Positions 22,188 to 28,653 of a DNA stretch of 36,619 nt are shown here, in pieces (the first letter of the stretch is position 1; every line of letters starts with the position of its first letter). The notes below the pieces were generated by a model, which was given only the letters and a program-made list of their open reading frames with translations, was not told the DNA's origin and searched no databases. The DNA lies in IMG/VR virus record IMGVR_UViG_3300025889_000376, positions 1 through 36,619 of that record. One strand, 5' to 3'. Source of the stretch: a virus. The translations under genes and the position numbers were made by a program.

Positions 22188-23374
22188 GGAAACATCTCCT
22201 GCATCAAGGTTGTGAAGGCGATTGCAGCGGTTGCGGGTACAACTCCATTGCCGAGGAGCCGCAGTTCATCGGTGCGATTGTCACCGGACACGCACAGCTC
22301 GGCATAGTCCATCCCACCGGCAGGCCCATCAATGTTTCCACCCAGCGCGGGTTCAGTTTGCCGCCTGCTTGGCTGTTCAAATCCGAATGCTGAATTCCGT
22401 TCTGACAAGTGCCTCCTGTCATGTTTCGCGGCGTGGCCCACGACCCTTGGCGGCTCCCATTCGTACTGAGATTGACCTGGGCGGCTTGGCCAGAAGCTAA
22501 TTCCAATGTCGCTATCCGACGCAGTATCCGACCGCCCTTGTCCGCCTTGGCTAACGATTCCCAATTCGTTCCTTGATCTAGTGTCTCCAATGCTGTCGGT
22601 GTCGGCCATTGCTTGATTGAGCCCGCACGATCTTTCGTTAGCTTCTCCCTGTTTATTTTGCCGACTATCGCTGGATGATTGCTCAGGCAGATTTGACCAA
22701 AATTCGGTCGATTTCCTATCTTCCCTCCGTCTGCCGTTGCTGGAGTCGGCCAATTCTGAGCCGTGATGACCGCTTGATCTAATGTGTCCATAGCTCGGCT
22801 TTTTCCATCCGAGCGAATCAACGATTCGGGACGATATGGTCCTTTCCAATCCCGCGTCGTTGCGGTGGGCCAAGACAAAAATTCTTTTGCGCTGGTGAGG
22901 CGCGCCAAGTTCAGACGCCGAGAATAATCCAAACGCGACCTTGTAACCCAAGCCTTCCAAGTCGCTGACGACTGTGGAGAGTCCCAGCGAGATGTGTCCC
23001 TCGACGTTCTCGAAAAAACAGAGGGCTGGCTGGAGAATGGAAATTCCGTCTGCGATTGCTGGCCACAGGTGCCTTGGATCGTCTGCTCCCTTCCGCAGTC
23101 CTGCTGCGCTGAAGGGCTGGCAAGGGTAGCCTCCAGACAGGATGTCCACCTTTCCGCGAAAGCTGGCCCAAGGGAAGGTTTTAAGATCCGTCCAGATAGG
23201 TGCCGCGTCCAAGAATCCCGCTTCCATTTTAGCGACCAGGTTCGCGCAGGCGAATGCTTCGATCTCGCTAAAAGCGACTGTTCGCAGGCCTGGGATTGCT
23301 CGTTTAAGTCCGAGATCAATGCCTCCGTACCCGGCACAAAGGCTGAGGTGTGTAATTGCTTGGGTAGTATCCAT
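22184..23374 (-). CDS. dcm: C5-cytosine DNA methyltransferase (396 aa)
   Basis: The conserved motifs are all present: motif I LSLCAGYGGIDLGL (residues 10-23), motif IV GGYPCQPFS with catalytic Cys85, motif VI FENVEGH (121-127), motif VIII APHQRKRIF (158-166) and the final LRLLGNGVVPA (about 371-381). The variable target-recognition part (about 195-360) is polar. It transfers methyl from S-adenosylmethionine to cytosine in a specific DNA site, in the cytosol, probably to protect phage DNA from host restriction; no restriction enzyme is adjacent. A second 391-codon frame overlaps almost all of it. An extended -10-like element (CTGCCATAA, minus strand) lies about 80 bases upstream. Confidence 0.93.
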   Translation of the reverse strand: MDTTQAITHLSLCAGYGGIDLGLKRAIPGLRTVAFSEIEAFACANLVAKMEAGFLDAAPIWTDLKTFPWASFRGKVDILSGGYPCQPFSAAGLRKGADDPRHLWPAIADGISILQPALCFFENVEGHISLGLSTVVSDLEGLGYKVAFGLFSASELGAPHQRKRIFVLAHRNDAGLERTISSRIVDSLGWKKPSYGHIRSSGHHGSELADSSNGRRREDRKSTEFWSNLPEQSSSDSRQNKQGEANERSCGLNQAMADTDSIGDTRSRNELGIVSQGGQGRSDTASDSDIGISFWPSRPGQSQYEWEPPRVVGHAAKHDRRHLSERNSAFGFEQPSRRQTEPALGGNIDGPAGGMDYAELCVSGDNRTDELRLLGNGVVPATAAIAFTTLMQEMFP

Positions 23375-23379
23375 GTCAT
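22204..23379 (-). CDS. 391-codon ORF embedded in the methyltransferase gene in another frame
   Basis: An ATG at 23379, five bases before the methyltransferase ATG, opens a second frame that runs 391 codons to 22204 with no stop. It reads MTWILPKQLHTSAFVPGTEA at the start, has repeated WPT-P motifs (SWPTATTRDWKG, NWPTPATADGG, QWPTPTALET), and ends with LNPRWVETLMGLPVGWT. I recall this layout and these motifs from phage proteins, both overlapping C5-methyltransferases and apparently on their own. If made, it would be a basic, Ser/Thr/Trp-rich protein of unknown function. The alternative is that methyltransferase codon constraints keep the frame open by accident. No translation signal separates the two starts. 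Confidence 0.5.
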   Translation of the reverse strand: MTWILPKQLHTSAFVPGTEALISDLNEQSQACEQSLLARSKHSPARTWSLKWKRDSWTRHLSGRILKPSLGPAFAERWTSCLEATLASPSAQQDCGREQTIQGTCGQQSQTEFPFSSQPSVFSRTSRDTSRWDSPQSSATWKAWVTRSRLDYSRRLNLARLTSAKEFLSWPTATTRDWKGPYRPESLIRSDGKSRAMDTLDQAVITAQNWPTPATADGGKIGNRPNFGQICLSNHPAIVGKINREKLTKDRAGSIKQWPTPTALETLDQGTNWESLAKADKGGRILRRIATLELASGQAAQVNLSTNGSRQGSWATPRNMTGGTCQNGIQHSDLNSQAGGKLNPRWVETLMGLPVGWTMPSCACPVTIAPMNCGSSAMELYPQPLQSPSQP

Positions 23380-23434
23380 CGTGGTGGGCCGCGCATCAAA
23401 TGCCCTGGCTGCTCCATTCCAAGCTAAACCGCGC

Positions 23435-23521
23435 AACCTATGCGCCTATTAGCGTAGGTTATGGCAGACGTTAACAAGGATTAGGTCTGTTAAAGCAGAC
23501 GCCACCAATCGTTAATAGGCG
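23435..23521. promoter_or_regulatory. Promoter/operator region upstream of the methyltransferase
   Basis: A dyad AACCTA-TG-CGC-CTATTA-GCG-TAGGTT spans 23435-23460. CGCCTATTAGCG (23443-23454) recurs inverted, with one mismatch, as CGTTAATAGGCG (23510-23521). TTATGGCAG at 23459-23467 is, on the minus strand, the CTGCCATAA extended -10-like element also seen upstream of genes at 25999 and 32852. The region contains an ATTAGC half-site. It is placed to drive and control the leftward methyltransferase. Confidence 0.4.
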
Positions 23522-23534
23522 AAATGGTTCCGGC

Positions 23535-23769
23535 AAAAAGGGTTACGGTAAAATCCGCCCAGTAAAATGCCCGAGTTTAAAATGCCGCCGTCGTTTACGG
23601 TTTAAACGCAGGCACCCGGCTGGATGGCCGCCGAGCCATGGATGGCCTTCAAATGGCCTTAAAACGCAAGGAAAGGCCTGTTTTGGGCTTACGGGAGCAA
23701 GCCAGGGCAAAACGGCTGGGGCAAAATGCGTCCAGGTAAATGGATCGGGGCAAAATTAACCCGTCAAAA
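23535..23769. repeat. Iteron-like array of A-tract motifs at 14-15 bp spacing (origin candidate)
   Basis: Cores of (G)(C/T)AAAA(T)GC type start their A-tracts at 23535, 23550, 23564 and 23579, and again at 23709, 23723, 23738, 23752 and 23766. The steps are 15, 14, 15 and 14, 15, 14, 14. The gap of 130 bases between blocks is about nine periods, with degenerate copies and ATGGCC repeats inside, plus a GGCCTT/AAGGCC hairpin (23655-23678). No ORF is plausible in this stretch. It lies between a terminator and a promoter region, isolated from transcription. Iterons for an initiator, or a dense regulator array, would fit. Confidence 0.5.
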
Positions 23770-23880
23770 TGCAACGCCAAGCCGCCCGGACGCTGCCAAG
23801 CTGATAGCAACTAGGCCGCACGAAGCCTCAAAAGCGGGGCAATCGGTAGCAACTCGTTAGCCTAGGGTTGACGCGAGGGC

Positions 23881-23907
23881 AGAAAAAAAGGGCCGCGCTT
23901 GCGGCCC
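23881..23907 (-). terminator. Rho-independent terminator of the leftward small-gene operon
   Basis: On the minus strand GGGCCGC-AAGC-GCGGCCC is followed by TTTTTTTCT. The 7 bp GC stem, four-base loop and U-run are canonical. It follows the 60-residue gene that ends at 23924 and so closes the leftward operon starting near 25840. Confidence 0.85.
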
Positions 23908-23923
23908 CTTGGGTTGGGTTAGG

Positions 23924-24106
23924 TCAACGCATCAGTTGGGCGAACTCCTCGTCAGTTAATGGCAGCGCGCAACGGTCGCGCAGGTCTGTCAACATCAAGG
24001 CCCGTTGCTCACGTTCCCTAGGGTCGCGCAGAATCCAAGTTTGCTCGTCATTTAATGGCAGCAAGCGCAACGCAACAAGACGTCCGTTGATTTCGTCTGG
24101 AGTCAT
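23924..24106 (-). CDS. Small acidic hypothetical protein (60 aa)
   Basis: ATG 24106 has an ATGA overlap with the upstream stop; the longer frame above it overlaps the neighbour. The product begins MTPDEINGRLVALRLLPLND and has an Arg/Glu-rich helix (RDPREREQRALMLTDLRDRC). It is a helical protein without a recognised family, last in the operon before the terminator. Confidence 0.55.
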   Translation of the reverse strand: MTPDEINGRLVALRLLPLNDEQTWILRDPREREQRALMLTDLRDRCALPLTDEEFAQLMR

Positions 24107-24591
24107 TTGGTTTCCGTGGAGGCGTTCGCCCATTGTTCCTTGGCGCGGTCCCAAATGCTTTCCAGCGTGTCGAAATCGGAATCAAGGTTGGCTTGGGTCG
24201 CTAACCCTTCCTCGACGTCCCAAGGAAAAAAAGGCTCGCGCCCGTAAACCTCGGCGAAGGCGTCGATCAAAAGCTGGTTCGCGTCGCACAGGTCGTTGGG
24301 ATGCGCCTCGCCGCTTTCAATCTTGGCCCAATCGCCGCCGAGGTAGCTTTTCAACCGCGAGGTGAAGGCAACCGCAATTTGATTGACGAGGAATCGCCGC
24401 TTTCCCTCACGGGCACACTCGGCCTCGGTTGCGTTAAGCGCCCAACGGCAAAACTGTTCGTCATCCCGCCAGCGCCAACCCGCTTGTTCAGCTAGGTCAA
24501 ACACTAGGTTTGAAGTCTCGCCGCCGTCGTCGGCGCTTTCCGCGGCGTCGAAAAGCGCAAGGATGCGGTCTGTGCTTGTTTCGGTTTTCAT
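24103..24591 (-). CDS. Acidic hypothetical protein (162 aa)
   Basis: The product is rich in Asp, Glu and Trp (MKTETSTDRILALFDAAESA, WRWRDDEQFCRWALNATEAE, WDVEEGLATQ). The composition is strongly acidic throughout, with predicted helices. There are no catalytic motifs. Strongly acidic early phage proteins sometimes mimic DNA or inhibit host nucleases; here that is only a hypothesis. It lies directly downstream of the clamp-like gene (four-base gap). Confidence 0.55.
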   Translation of the reverse strand: MKTETSTDRILALFDAAESADDGGETSNLVFDLAEQAGWRWRDDEQFCRWALNATEAECAREGKRRFLVNQIAVAFTSRLKSYLGGDWAKIESGEAHPNDLCDANQLLIDAFAEVYGREPFFPWDVEEGLATQANLDSDFDTLESIWDRAKEQWANASTETK

Positions 24592-24595
24592 CGCG

Positions 24596-25123
24596 TTAGG
24601 CGGTACGCATTGCCATAAGAACGGCGATGACGTTTTGACCTTCCAACGGCCCGAAAAGAGGCGTCACACGCATCACGCGGCCATCCTCCGTTGCGAACGT
24701 CAACTTTACGCCTTCGTCGCTTCCGAGGGCTTTCGCAAGGTCGAACAACATTGAAGGGTTGAACGCGACGTGTGCTTGCGGGAAGCTGCCACCTTCAGGA
24801 ATCACTTGTTTCCAGTTAGGGAAACGCGACGCCGTTCCCTCCAATGGCCGCCGGTAGCTTGTACCGTCGACGAGGGTGCAAGCGCCATTGCAAGTGATGC
24901 GTTTTTCGTCCCAAGCCTTTTCCATCTTGCGCGACGCCTTTACCGCTTCAACCGCAACCCAACCGTCGACATCGTGTTCGTCGCGTTCAACTTCAACGGC
25001 CACAAGGGCGCGACCGTTCGTTGCGACGAGATAGTTCCCGTCAAGGTAAGGATTGGCGAGGGCATCGCGCAGCTTTTCGTTAGAGCAAACACGCTCGACC
25101 TGTAGTTCTTTATGCAGTTTCAT
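24596..25123 (-). CDS. Sliding-clamp-like (DnaN/PCNA-fold) protein (175 aa)
   Basis: The N-terminal part reads ERVCSNEKLRDALANPYLDG, NYLVATNGRALVAVEVERDE. The C-terminal part has FPNWKQVIPEG, then VAFNPSMLFDLAKALGSDEG and ends NVIAVLMAMRTA. The LVATNGRxLVAV segment, 'xxNPxxLxDLAKALG' helix and near-terminal 'xxMxMR' echo the beta-clamp domains, where a C-terminal MPMRL is typical. The protein is about half the length of DnaN, so it would be a two-domain clamp or clamp-like inhibitor. No phage DNA polymerase is present in the window. The leader ATAACCCGATAAAATG lacks an SD. Confidence 0.6.
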   Translation of the reverse strand: MKLHKELQVERVCSNEKLRDALANPYLDGNYLVATNGRALVAVEVERDEHDVDGWVAVEAVKASRKMEKAWDEKRITCNGACTLVDGTSYRRPLEGTASRFPNWKQVIPEGGSFPQAHVAFNPSMLFDLAKALGSDEGVKLTFATEDGRVMRVTPLFGPLEGQNVIAVLMAMRTA

Positions 25124-25170
25124 TTTATCGGGTTATGTTTTATCAGGTGGAATGACGTGCAACGTGCGCG

Positions 25171-25210
25171 CCGTTCCCCTATCCCCTCGCCGCAAGCGCA
25201 AGGGGAACGG
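25171..25210 (-). promoter_or_regulatory. Perfect 10 bp inverted repeat in the clamp-gene leader
   Basis: CCGTTCCCCT (25171-25180) and AGGGGAACGG (25201-25210) are perfect complements with a 20-base loop. It lies in the 98-base gap between the 48-residue gene and the clamp-like gene, about 48 bases before the clamp start. There is no U-run, so an RNA-stability element or a protein-binding hairpin is more likely than a terminator. Confidence 0.45.
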
Positions 25211-25221
25211 GCAACGGTGCG

Positions 25222-25368
25222 TCAGTCCTTCAGCGTTTTAAGATAGGCGCGAAACGCCGCGAGGGATTCGCGCTTGCTGTAGCCGTAATACGTCTTACTG
25301 ACCAAGCGTGCGCCAAGCATCGTCTGAACGCACCAACCACCAGAAGGGAAAAGCTGATAGGCGTGCAT
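25222..25368 (-). CDS. 48-residue hypothetical protein
   Basis: ATG 25368 opens MHAYQLFPSGGWCVQTMLGA and continues RLVSKTYYGYSKRESLAAFR to a TGA at 25222. It is compact, with a beta-hairpin-like start and an amphipathic helix end (AAFRAYLKTLKD). No competing frame is better. It sits five bases after the upstream 110-residue gene. The function is unknown. Confidence 0.55.
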   Translation of the reverse strand: MHAYQLFPSGGWCVQTMLGARLVSKTYYGYSKRESLAAFRAYLKTLKD

Positions 25369-25373
25369 GGGTG

Positions 25374-25706
25374 TCAGAAGTTAAGGACGACGACGCGACC
25401 GCTTTCGAGTTCAAGAATTGCCGTTTCATCGCGCAGAAACGCAACGGCGTCGTCTTCGCTTTTGTCGGCTCGCTCGTCGTCCGTTTCCTTCGCCTTGAAT
25501 CCGTAAGCCTCGGCGGCTTCAAGGGCGCTATCGTACTCCGTCCAATCGCAGCAGATGGCAATCGGGTCGAATTCAATTTCCTCGCAGCTGACGCTTTCCA
25601 AGTCCGTGAAATGCTCAAAGAGCGCAAGAAGCGCCTCACGGCTGAAGTTCCCGCGAATGGCGAGGAAACGGCTGATGAACTCTGATTCGGTGATGGTGAT
25701 TTTCAT
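25374..25706 (-). CDS. Acidic hypothetical protein (110 aa)
   Basis: The product begins MKITITESEFISRFLAIRGN and contains a highly acidic middle (ESVSCEEIEFDPIAICCDWT, ETDDERADKSEDDAVAFL). It ends with beta strands (AILELESGRVVVLNF). There is no known domain. The leader CAACCAGAAAACCAAAAACTACACAAAATG resembles those of other leftward genes and has no SD. Confidence 0.55.
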   Translation of the reverse strand: MKITITESEFISRFLAIRGNFSREALLALFEHFTDLESVSCEEIEFDPIAICCDWTEYDSALEAAEAYGFKAKETDDERADKSEDDAVAFLRDETAILELESGRVVVLNF

Positions 25707-25741
25707 TTTGTGTAGTTTTTGGTTTTCTGGTTGCGGGTTGC

Positions 25742-25840
25742 TCAGTCAAAAAAGCCGACAAAGCCGAGCGCGATCACGGCGAACAAGGCGCATAGGGAAA
25801 AGAACACGGCGAGGTTAGCTAGCGTGCGTAAGGTTTTCAT
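25742..25840 (-). CDS. 32-residue single-pass membrane peptide
   Basis: From ATG 25840 the product is MKTLRTLANLAVFFSLCALF, followed by AVIALGFVGFFD: a short basic start and one long hydrophobic helix. Longer upstream frames overlap the promoter region and are not convincing. It is the first ORF of this leftward operon. Membrane peptides of this kind in phages may alter the host envelope, but none can be named. Confidence 0.45.
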   Translation of the reverse strand: MKTLRTLANLAVFFSLCALFAVIALGFVGFFD

Positions 25841-25942
25841 TCGGCTATTGTTTTTGGTTGTGTGGTTGTGGTTACCTGACAGCGCACACCATGCGCCATC
25901 CCTCCCCATCTTACCAGCACAAACCCGCCGTCCTGGAATCCT

Positions 25943-25979
25943 ATTAGCCAAGCTAATTCCCTTGCGTCCCTGCCATAAT
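25943..25979 (+). promoter_or_regulatory. Operator ATTAGC-CAA-GCTAAT plus extended -10 (site A)
   Basis: A perfect 6+6 palindrome with a 3-base spacer occupies 25943-25957. CCCTGCCATAAT (TG-extended -10-like, CATAAT at 25974-25979) follows ten bases later, with no -35 box. The start of the rightward gene is at 25999. The palindrome occupies the -35 position, so its binder could repress or activate. The same pair of elements occurs upstream of the scaffold gene. Confidence 0.55.
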
Positions 25980-25998
25980 TTGCAAAGCCTCCCCCAAA

Positions 25999-26916
25999 AT
26001 GGAACCCTCCTCGCTTTCCCCCTCTCCTTTGGAGCCGAGCCTAACCCCTCCAAAGCAACCGAGGAGACGGTTGGACGGAACGTACCAACGGAAAACGGGT
26101 CGCCCTAGCAACAGGACAAAAGGGCAGCGCAACCGCTGGGTAGCATCCCTCCTTGCTGCTGGTAAGCTGGAACAGGCTGCCGCCTACGCTGCGCGTTACA
26201 ACCTAAGGCATCCAGCATTGCAGCAGACGCCCGCCACACCCGCCAGCGCGACCCTTGCCGCTGCGCTGCCTACGGCAGACGGGGGGGAGGGGGTCGACCA
26301 GGCGGCTGGGCGGGAAAATGGGGATAAAACCACCGCTACAGGTCAAATTTTGCAGTGCAGTTCCGCAGCACCGGCTGTCCCTGCGCTCATTCATGGCCTC
26401 CATGACGATTCGCTACCGCTCATCGTGGCCTCCCCTAGCGGGGAGGTGGAGGGGAAAACAGAAAACTGTCAATCAGGAAGTATAAGTGAGACTGATGGAC
26501 AAGGGGTTATGGTAGAAGATTCTGGGATGGAGAAGGGATGGCCGAGGCGGGCGGAGGCTTGGGTTGGGGTGAGGAGCAGGAACAAGGACTGGGTGGATGT
26601 GCAGGTGACGGAGAGCTTGTGGGGGAAGGCTTGGGCACGGGATGTGGTGGTGCAGTACGGGAGCAGGGAGCCGGTCAGGTTGCGGTGGGTGAGTGAAGAT
26701 GGGCGGGATGCGGAGTATGCCTTTATGAAGGGGTTCGCTGCTCGGGAGGTGGTGGAGGAGCCGGATCCCGTGGTGTTACCTATCAGCGACCCTGAGCCTA
26801 CTATTGCGGCTACTATTGTAGAACCCGCTGCAACAACAGCCCCGGATGAGAACCCGTCGGCAGGTGACTTCATGGAGCGGGCACGGATGCAGGCGTTCAT
26901 GGATTACATGCGATGA
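25999..26916 (+). CDS. Hypothetical protein with basic AT-hook-like N-terminus (305 aa)
   Basis: Residues about 18-46 are basic and Pro/Arg-rich (PKQPRRRLDGTYQRKTGRPS, NRTKGQRNRW), with a GRP core like an AT-hook. Residues about 75-180 are low complexity. Residues about 183-245 look folded (WPRRAEAWVGVRSRNKDWVD, GYG-like beta strands with EPVRLRWVSEDG). The tail is Pro/Glu-rich. Its position first in the packaging block, before the small-terminase candidate, suggests DNA-related packaging or regulation. The coding strand is very G-rich over about 26520-26760. Confidence 0.5.
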   Translation: MEPSSLSPSPLEPSLTPPKQPRRRLDGTYQRKTGRPSNRTKGQRNRWVASLLAAGKLEQAAAYAARYNLRHPALQQTPATPASATLAAALPTADGGEGVDQAAGRENGDKTTATGQILQCSSAAPAVPALIHGLHDDSLPLIVASPSGEVEGKTENCQSGSISETDGQGVMVEDSGMEKGWPRRAEAWVGVRSRNKDWVDVQVTESLWGKAWARDVVVQYGSREPVRLRWVSEDGRDAEYAFMKGFAAREVVEEPDPVVLPISDPEPTIAATIVEPAATTAPDENPSAGDFMERARMQAFMDYMR

Positions 26917-27452
26917 TCAAGAACGCTGGTTCACCTAAGCGCAGCTACCAGCCGCAGCGGCTGATCAATGCCGTGGCCAAGGCTACGATGGAAGGCAAGG
27001 GCATGGGGCTGGCCAAGCATCCGAGCTTGAAGGAAGTCTCGCCAACCGACCGGGCGATGCTTCAAAGGGTCGTTGGCATGAGCGTCGAAGAATTCAATCA
27101 GCGGCTGATGGGCAAACTGGACACCTTGGCGGACAAGATCCTGGACAGGATGTTGGACACCGTGGACGACACGCCGCTCCCGTCGCTCGGGTTCAACCTG
27201 TCCGTAGCCATCGACAAGCGGCAACGGCTGGCTGGGATGAATGCCACGGGCAACGCCAACGTGAACATCCAAGTCAACAACTACGGCGGGATGAGCAAGG
27301 AGGAGATCCTTGCCAAACTGACGGGGCGACCCGTGTCCGTGGAGCAGGCCGCCCCCGTGGAACTACCCGCCGCTGAACCTGTCAGCCCCGACGTTAAGAA
27401 GCCGACGCGGCAGCAGGTGGTGGCGGAAGCAATGAAGGCGGAAGAGGTTTAA
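26913..27452 (+). CDS. Candidate terminase small subunit (179 aa)
   Basis: The start overlaps the upstream stop (ATGATC). The N-terminus is basic (SPKRSYQPQRLINAVAKATM). A central helical region (VGMSVEEFNQRLMGKLDTLADKILDRMLD) could oligomerise. The C-terminal third has ANVNIQVNNYGGMSKEEILA then KLTGRPV, an NxNxQVNN-G motif I associate with small terminase C-termini. It lies upstream of the large terminase, separated only by the opposite-strand glycosyltransferase and one small gene. The assignment rests on context and motif, not on a clear HTH. Confidence 0.5.
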   Translation: MIKNAGSPKRSYQPQRLINAVAKATMEGKGMGLAKHPSLKEVSPTDRAMLQRVVGMSVEEFNQRLMGKLDTLADKILDRMLDTVDDTPLPSLGFNLSVAIDKRQRLAGMNATGNANVNIQVNNYGGMSKEEILAKLTGRPVSVEQAAPVELPAAEPVSPDVKKPTRQQVVAEAMKAEEV

Positions 27453-28318
27453 CCCTTCTTCAGCTTCTGGGCCGCAAGCATCTCGGTGCGGATGGCAGCA
27501 ATCTCTTCCTTACGCCACGGCTCACTCAGGCATTCCAGCAGTTGCGGGGTCTCAATCGGAAACGTGGTCGTCCCCCGATGACCCATGATCAGCTTGCTGT
27601 CGATGTGGATGTCGAACCCGCTGGCAATGGCTAGATCACAGAACTGGTAGTCCTCACTGATGAAAGCGTTGGGCTGATCGTACTGGATCGTGGCCAAGCG
27701 TTCGATGCGTTTGACCATAACCTCATGGCTGGAGGCAGGCTGGCTCAAGGCATCCGTAATTGATTTCAGTCGCTCCTCGGGCGTGCCCGGCCCCTTGAGG
27801 CCCATGGGAAACAGTTCCGGCATGGTCTGCGGGTTCTTGTTGGGATCCACCAGTACCGCCACCCGCCACGGGTTGTCCTTGGCGATTCTTTTGAAGACGC
27901 TTGTCTTGATCTTGCTGAAGCCGATGGCGCTCCGCGTCACCTTTTGCAGCCCCTCGTCGTCCGGCGTCTGCCCAGGGATCATGTTGATGTGCCAATGCGT
28001 GCGGATAGACCGCGTCGAGTAGATGGCGCAGACGATGTCCACGTCATGCTTGAGGAGCCGCAGCACGGCCCCCGCCGTCAGGTTCTCGCCGCCCTGCTCA
28101 CAGACCACGTCCTTGTCCCAAAACACAACTTCATCGAATCCCTGCTGCACGGCGTAATGTGCCAACTCGTTTCTGGCCTGCTGCACCGCCGGTCCGTCCA
28201 GCAAGCACCAGTCAAACTTGTAGTCCTTGCTGTTCATCGTAGCCAGTTGGAGGCTGGCCTTGAAGTAAGACGACGGAATGTCTCCCTTGAGGGGCGTGGC
28301 GATGAGGATGCGTTTCAT
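27449..28318 (-). CDS. GT-A fold glycosyltransferase-like protein (289 aa)
   Basis: The N-terminus is KRILIATPLKGDIPSSYFKA, followed by the nucleotide-binding half and WDKD (Asp68-x-Asp70), the DxD motif binding metal and nucleotide sugar. VDIVCAIYSTRS and a later SEDYQFCDLA (221-230) with His247 complete the typical family-2-like or ANP1-like order. It could modify phage DNA bases, virion proteins or host surface sugars. It is transcribed against the surrounding packaging genes and has its own intergenic control region with site B upstream, like an acquired moron. Confidence 0.7.
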   Translation of the reverse strand: MKRILIATPLKGDIPSSYFKASLQLATMNSKDYKFDWCLLDGPAVQQARNELAHYAVQQGFDEVVFWDKDVVCEQGGENLTAGAVLRLLKHDVDIVCAIYSTRSIRTHWHINMIPGQTPDDEGLQKVTRSAIGFSKIKTSVFKRIAKDNPWRVAVLVDPNKNPQTMPELFPMGLKGPGTPEERLKSITDALSQPASSHEVMVKRIERLATIQYDQPNAFISEDYQFCDLAIASGFDIHIDSKLIMGHRGTTTFPIETPQLLECLSEPWRKEEIAAIRTEMLAAQKLKKG

Positions 28319-28380
28319 AAAACCATAAGATTACACGCCTTGGCTCGTTGAAAACGGCAATTTTGATCACGGTAGGCGTT

Positions 28381-28395
28381 ATTAGCGTAACTAAT
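28381..28395. promoter_or_regulatory. Operator ATTAGC-GTA-ACTAAT (site B)
   Basis: This 15 bp dyad differs by one base from the perfect sites at 25943 and 32789. It lies in the 137-base gap between the divergent glycosyltransferase (start 28318) and the rightward gene at 28456, so it can act on both. No clear -10 element at the same spacing was found. Confidence 0.5.
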
Positions 28396-28455
28396 ACCCG
28401 TCTTACTGCCGGTTTGCGTCCTTTACGGCATTCAATCACCGCATAAGTTGCGGTA

Positions 28456-28653
28456 ATGATCACCAAGCGATGCGTTGATGAGTGGCTGATTGAGCCGGAC
28501 GTGGAAGGAGCGCGGGAATACGCCCGTTTGTCCGTTACCGCCGAGCCGGATGGACTAAACATCGACGGGCAAGGCGTCATTCCGTGGACGCAACTGATGA
28601 CCGCCCGTCAGTCCTACACGTTAAACCTCAAAAAGCGCGATGCCGCTCGGTGA
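28456..28653 (+). CDS. Small hypothetical protein (65 aa)
   Basis: The product begins MITKRCVDEWLIEPDVEGAR and ends WTQLMTARQSYTLNLKKRDA. It is short and mixed alpha/beta. It overlaps the large-terminase start by 14 bases. It might be a small packaging accessory by position. There is no family match I can name. Confidence 0.55.
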   Translation: MITKRCVDEWLIEPDVEGAREYARLSVTAEPDGLNIDGQGVIPWTQLMTARQSYTLNLKKRDAAR

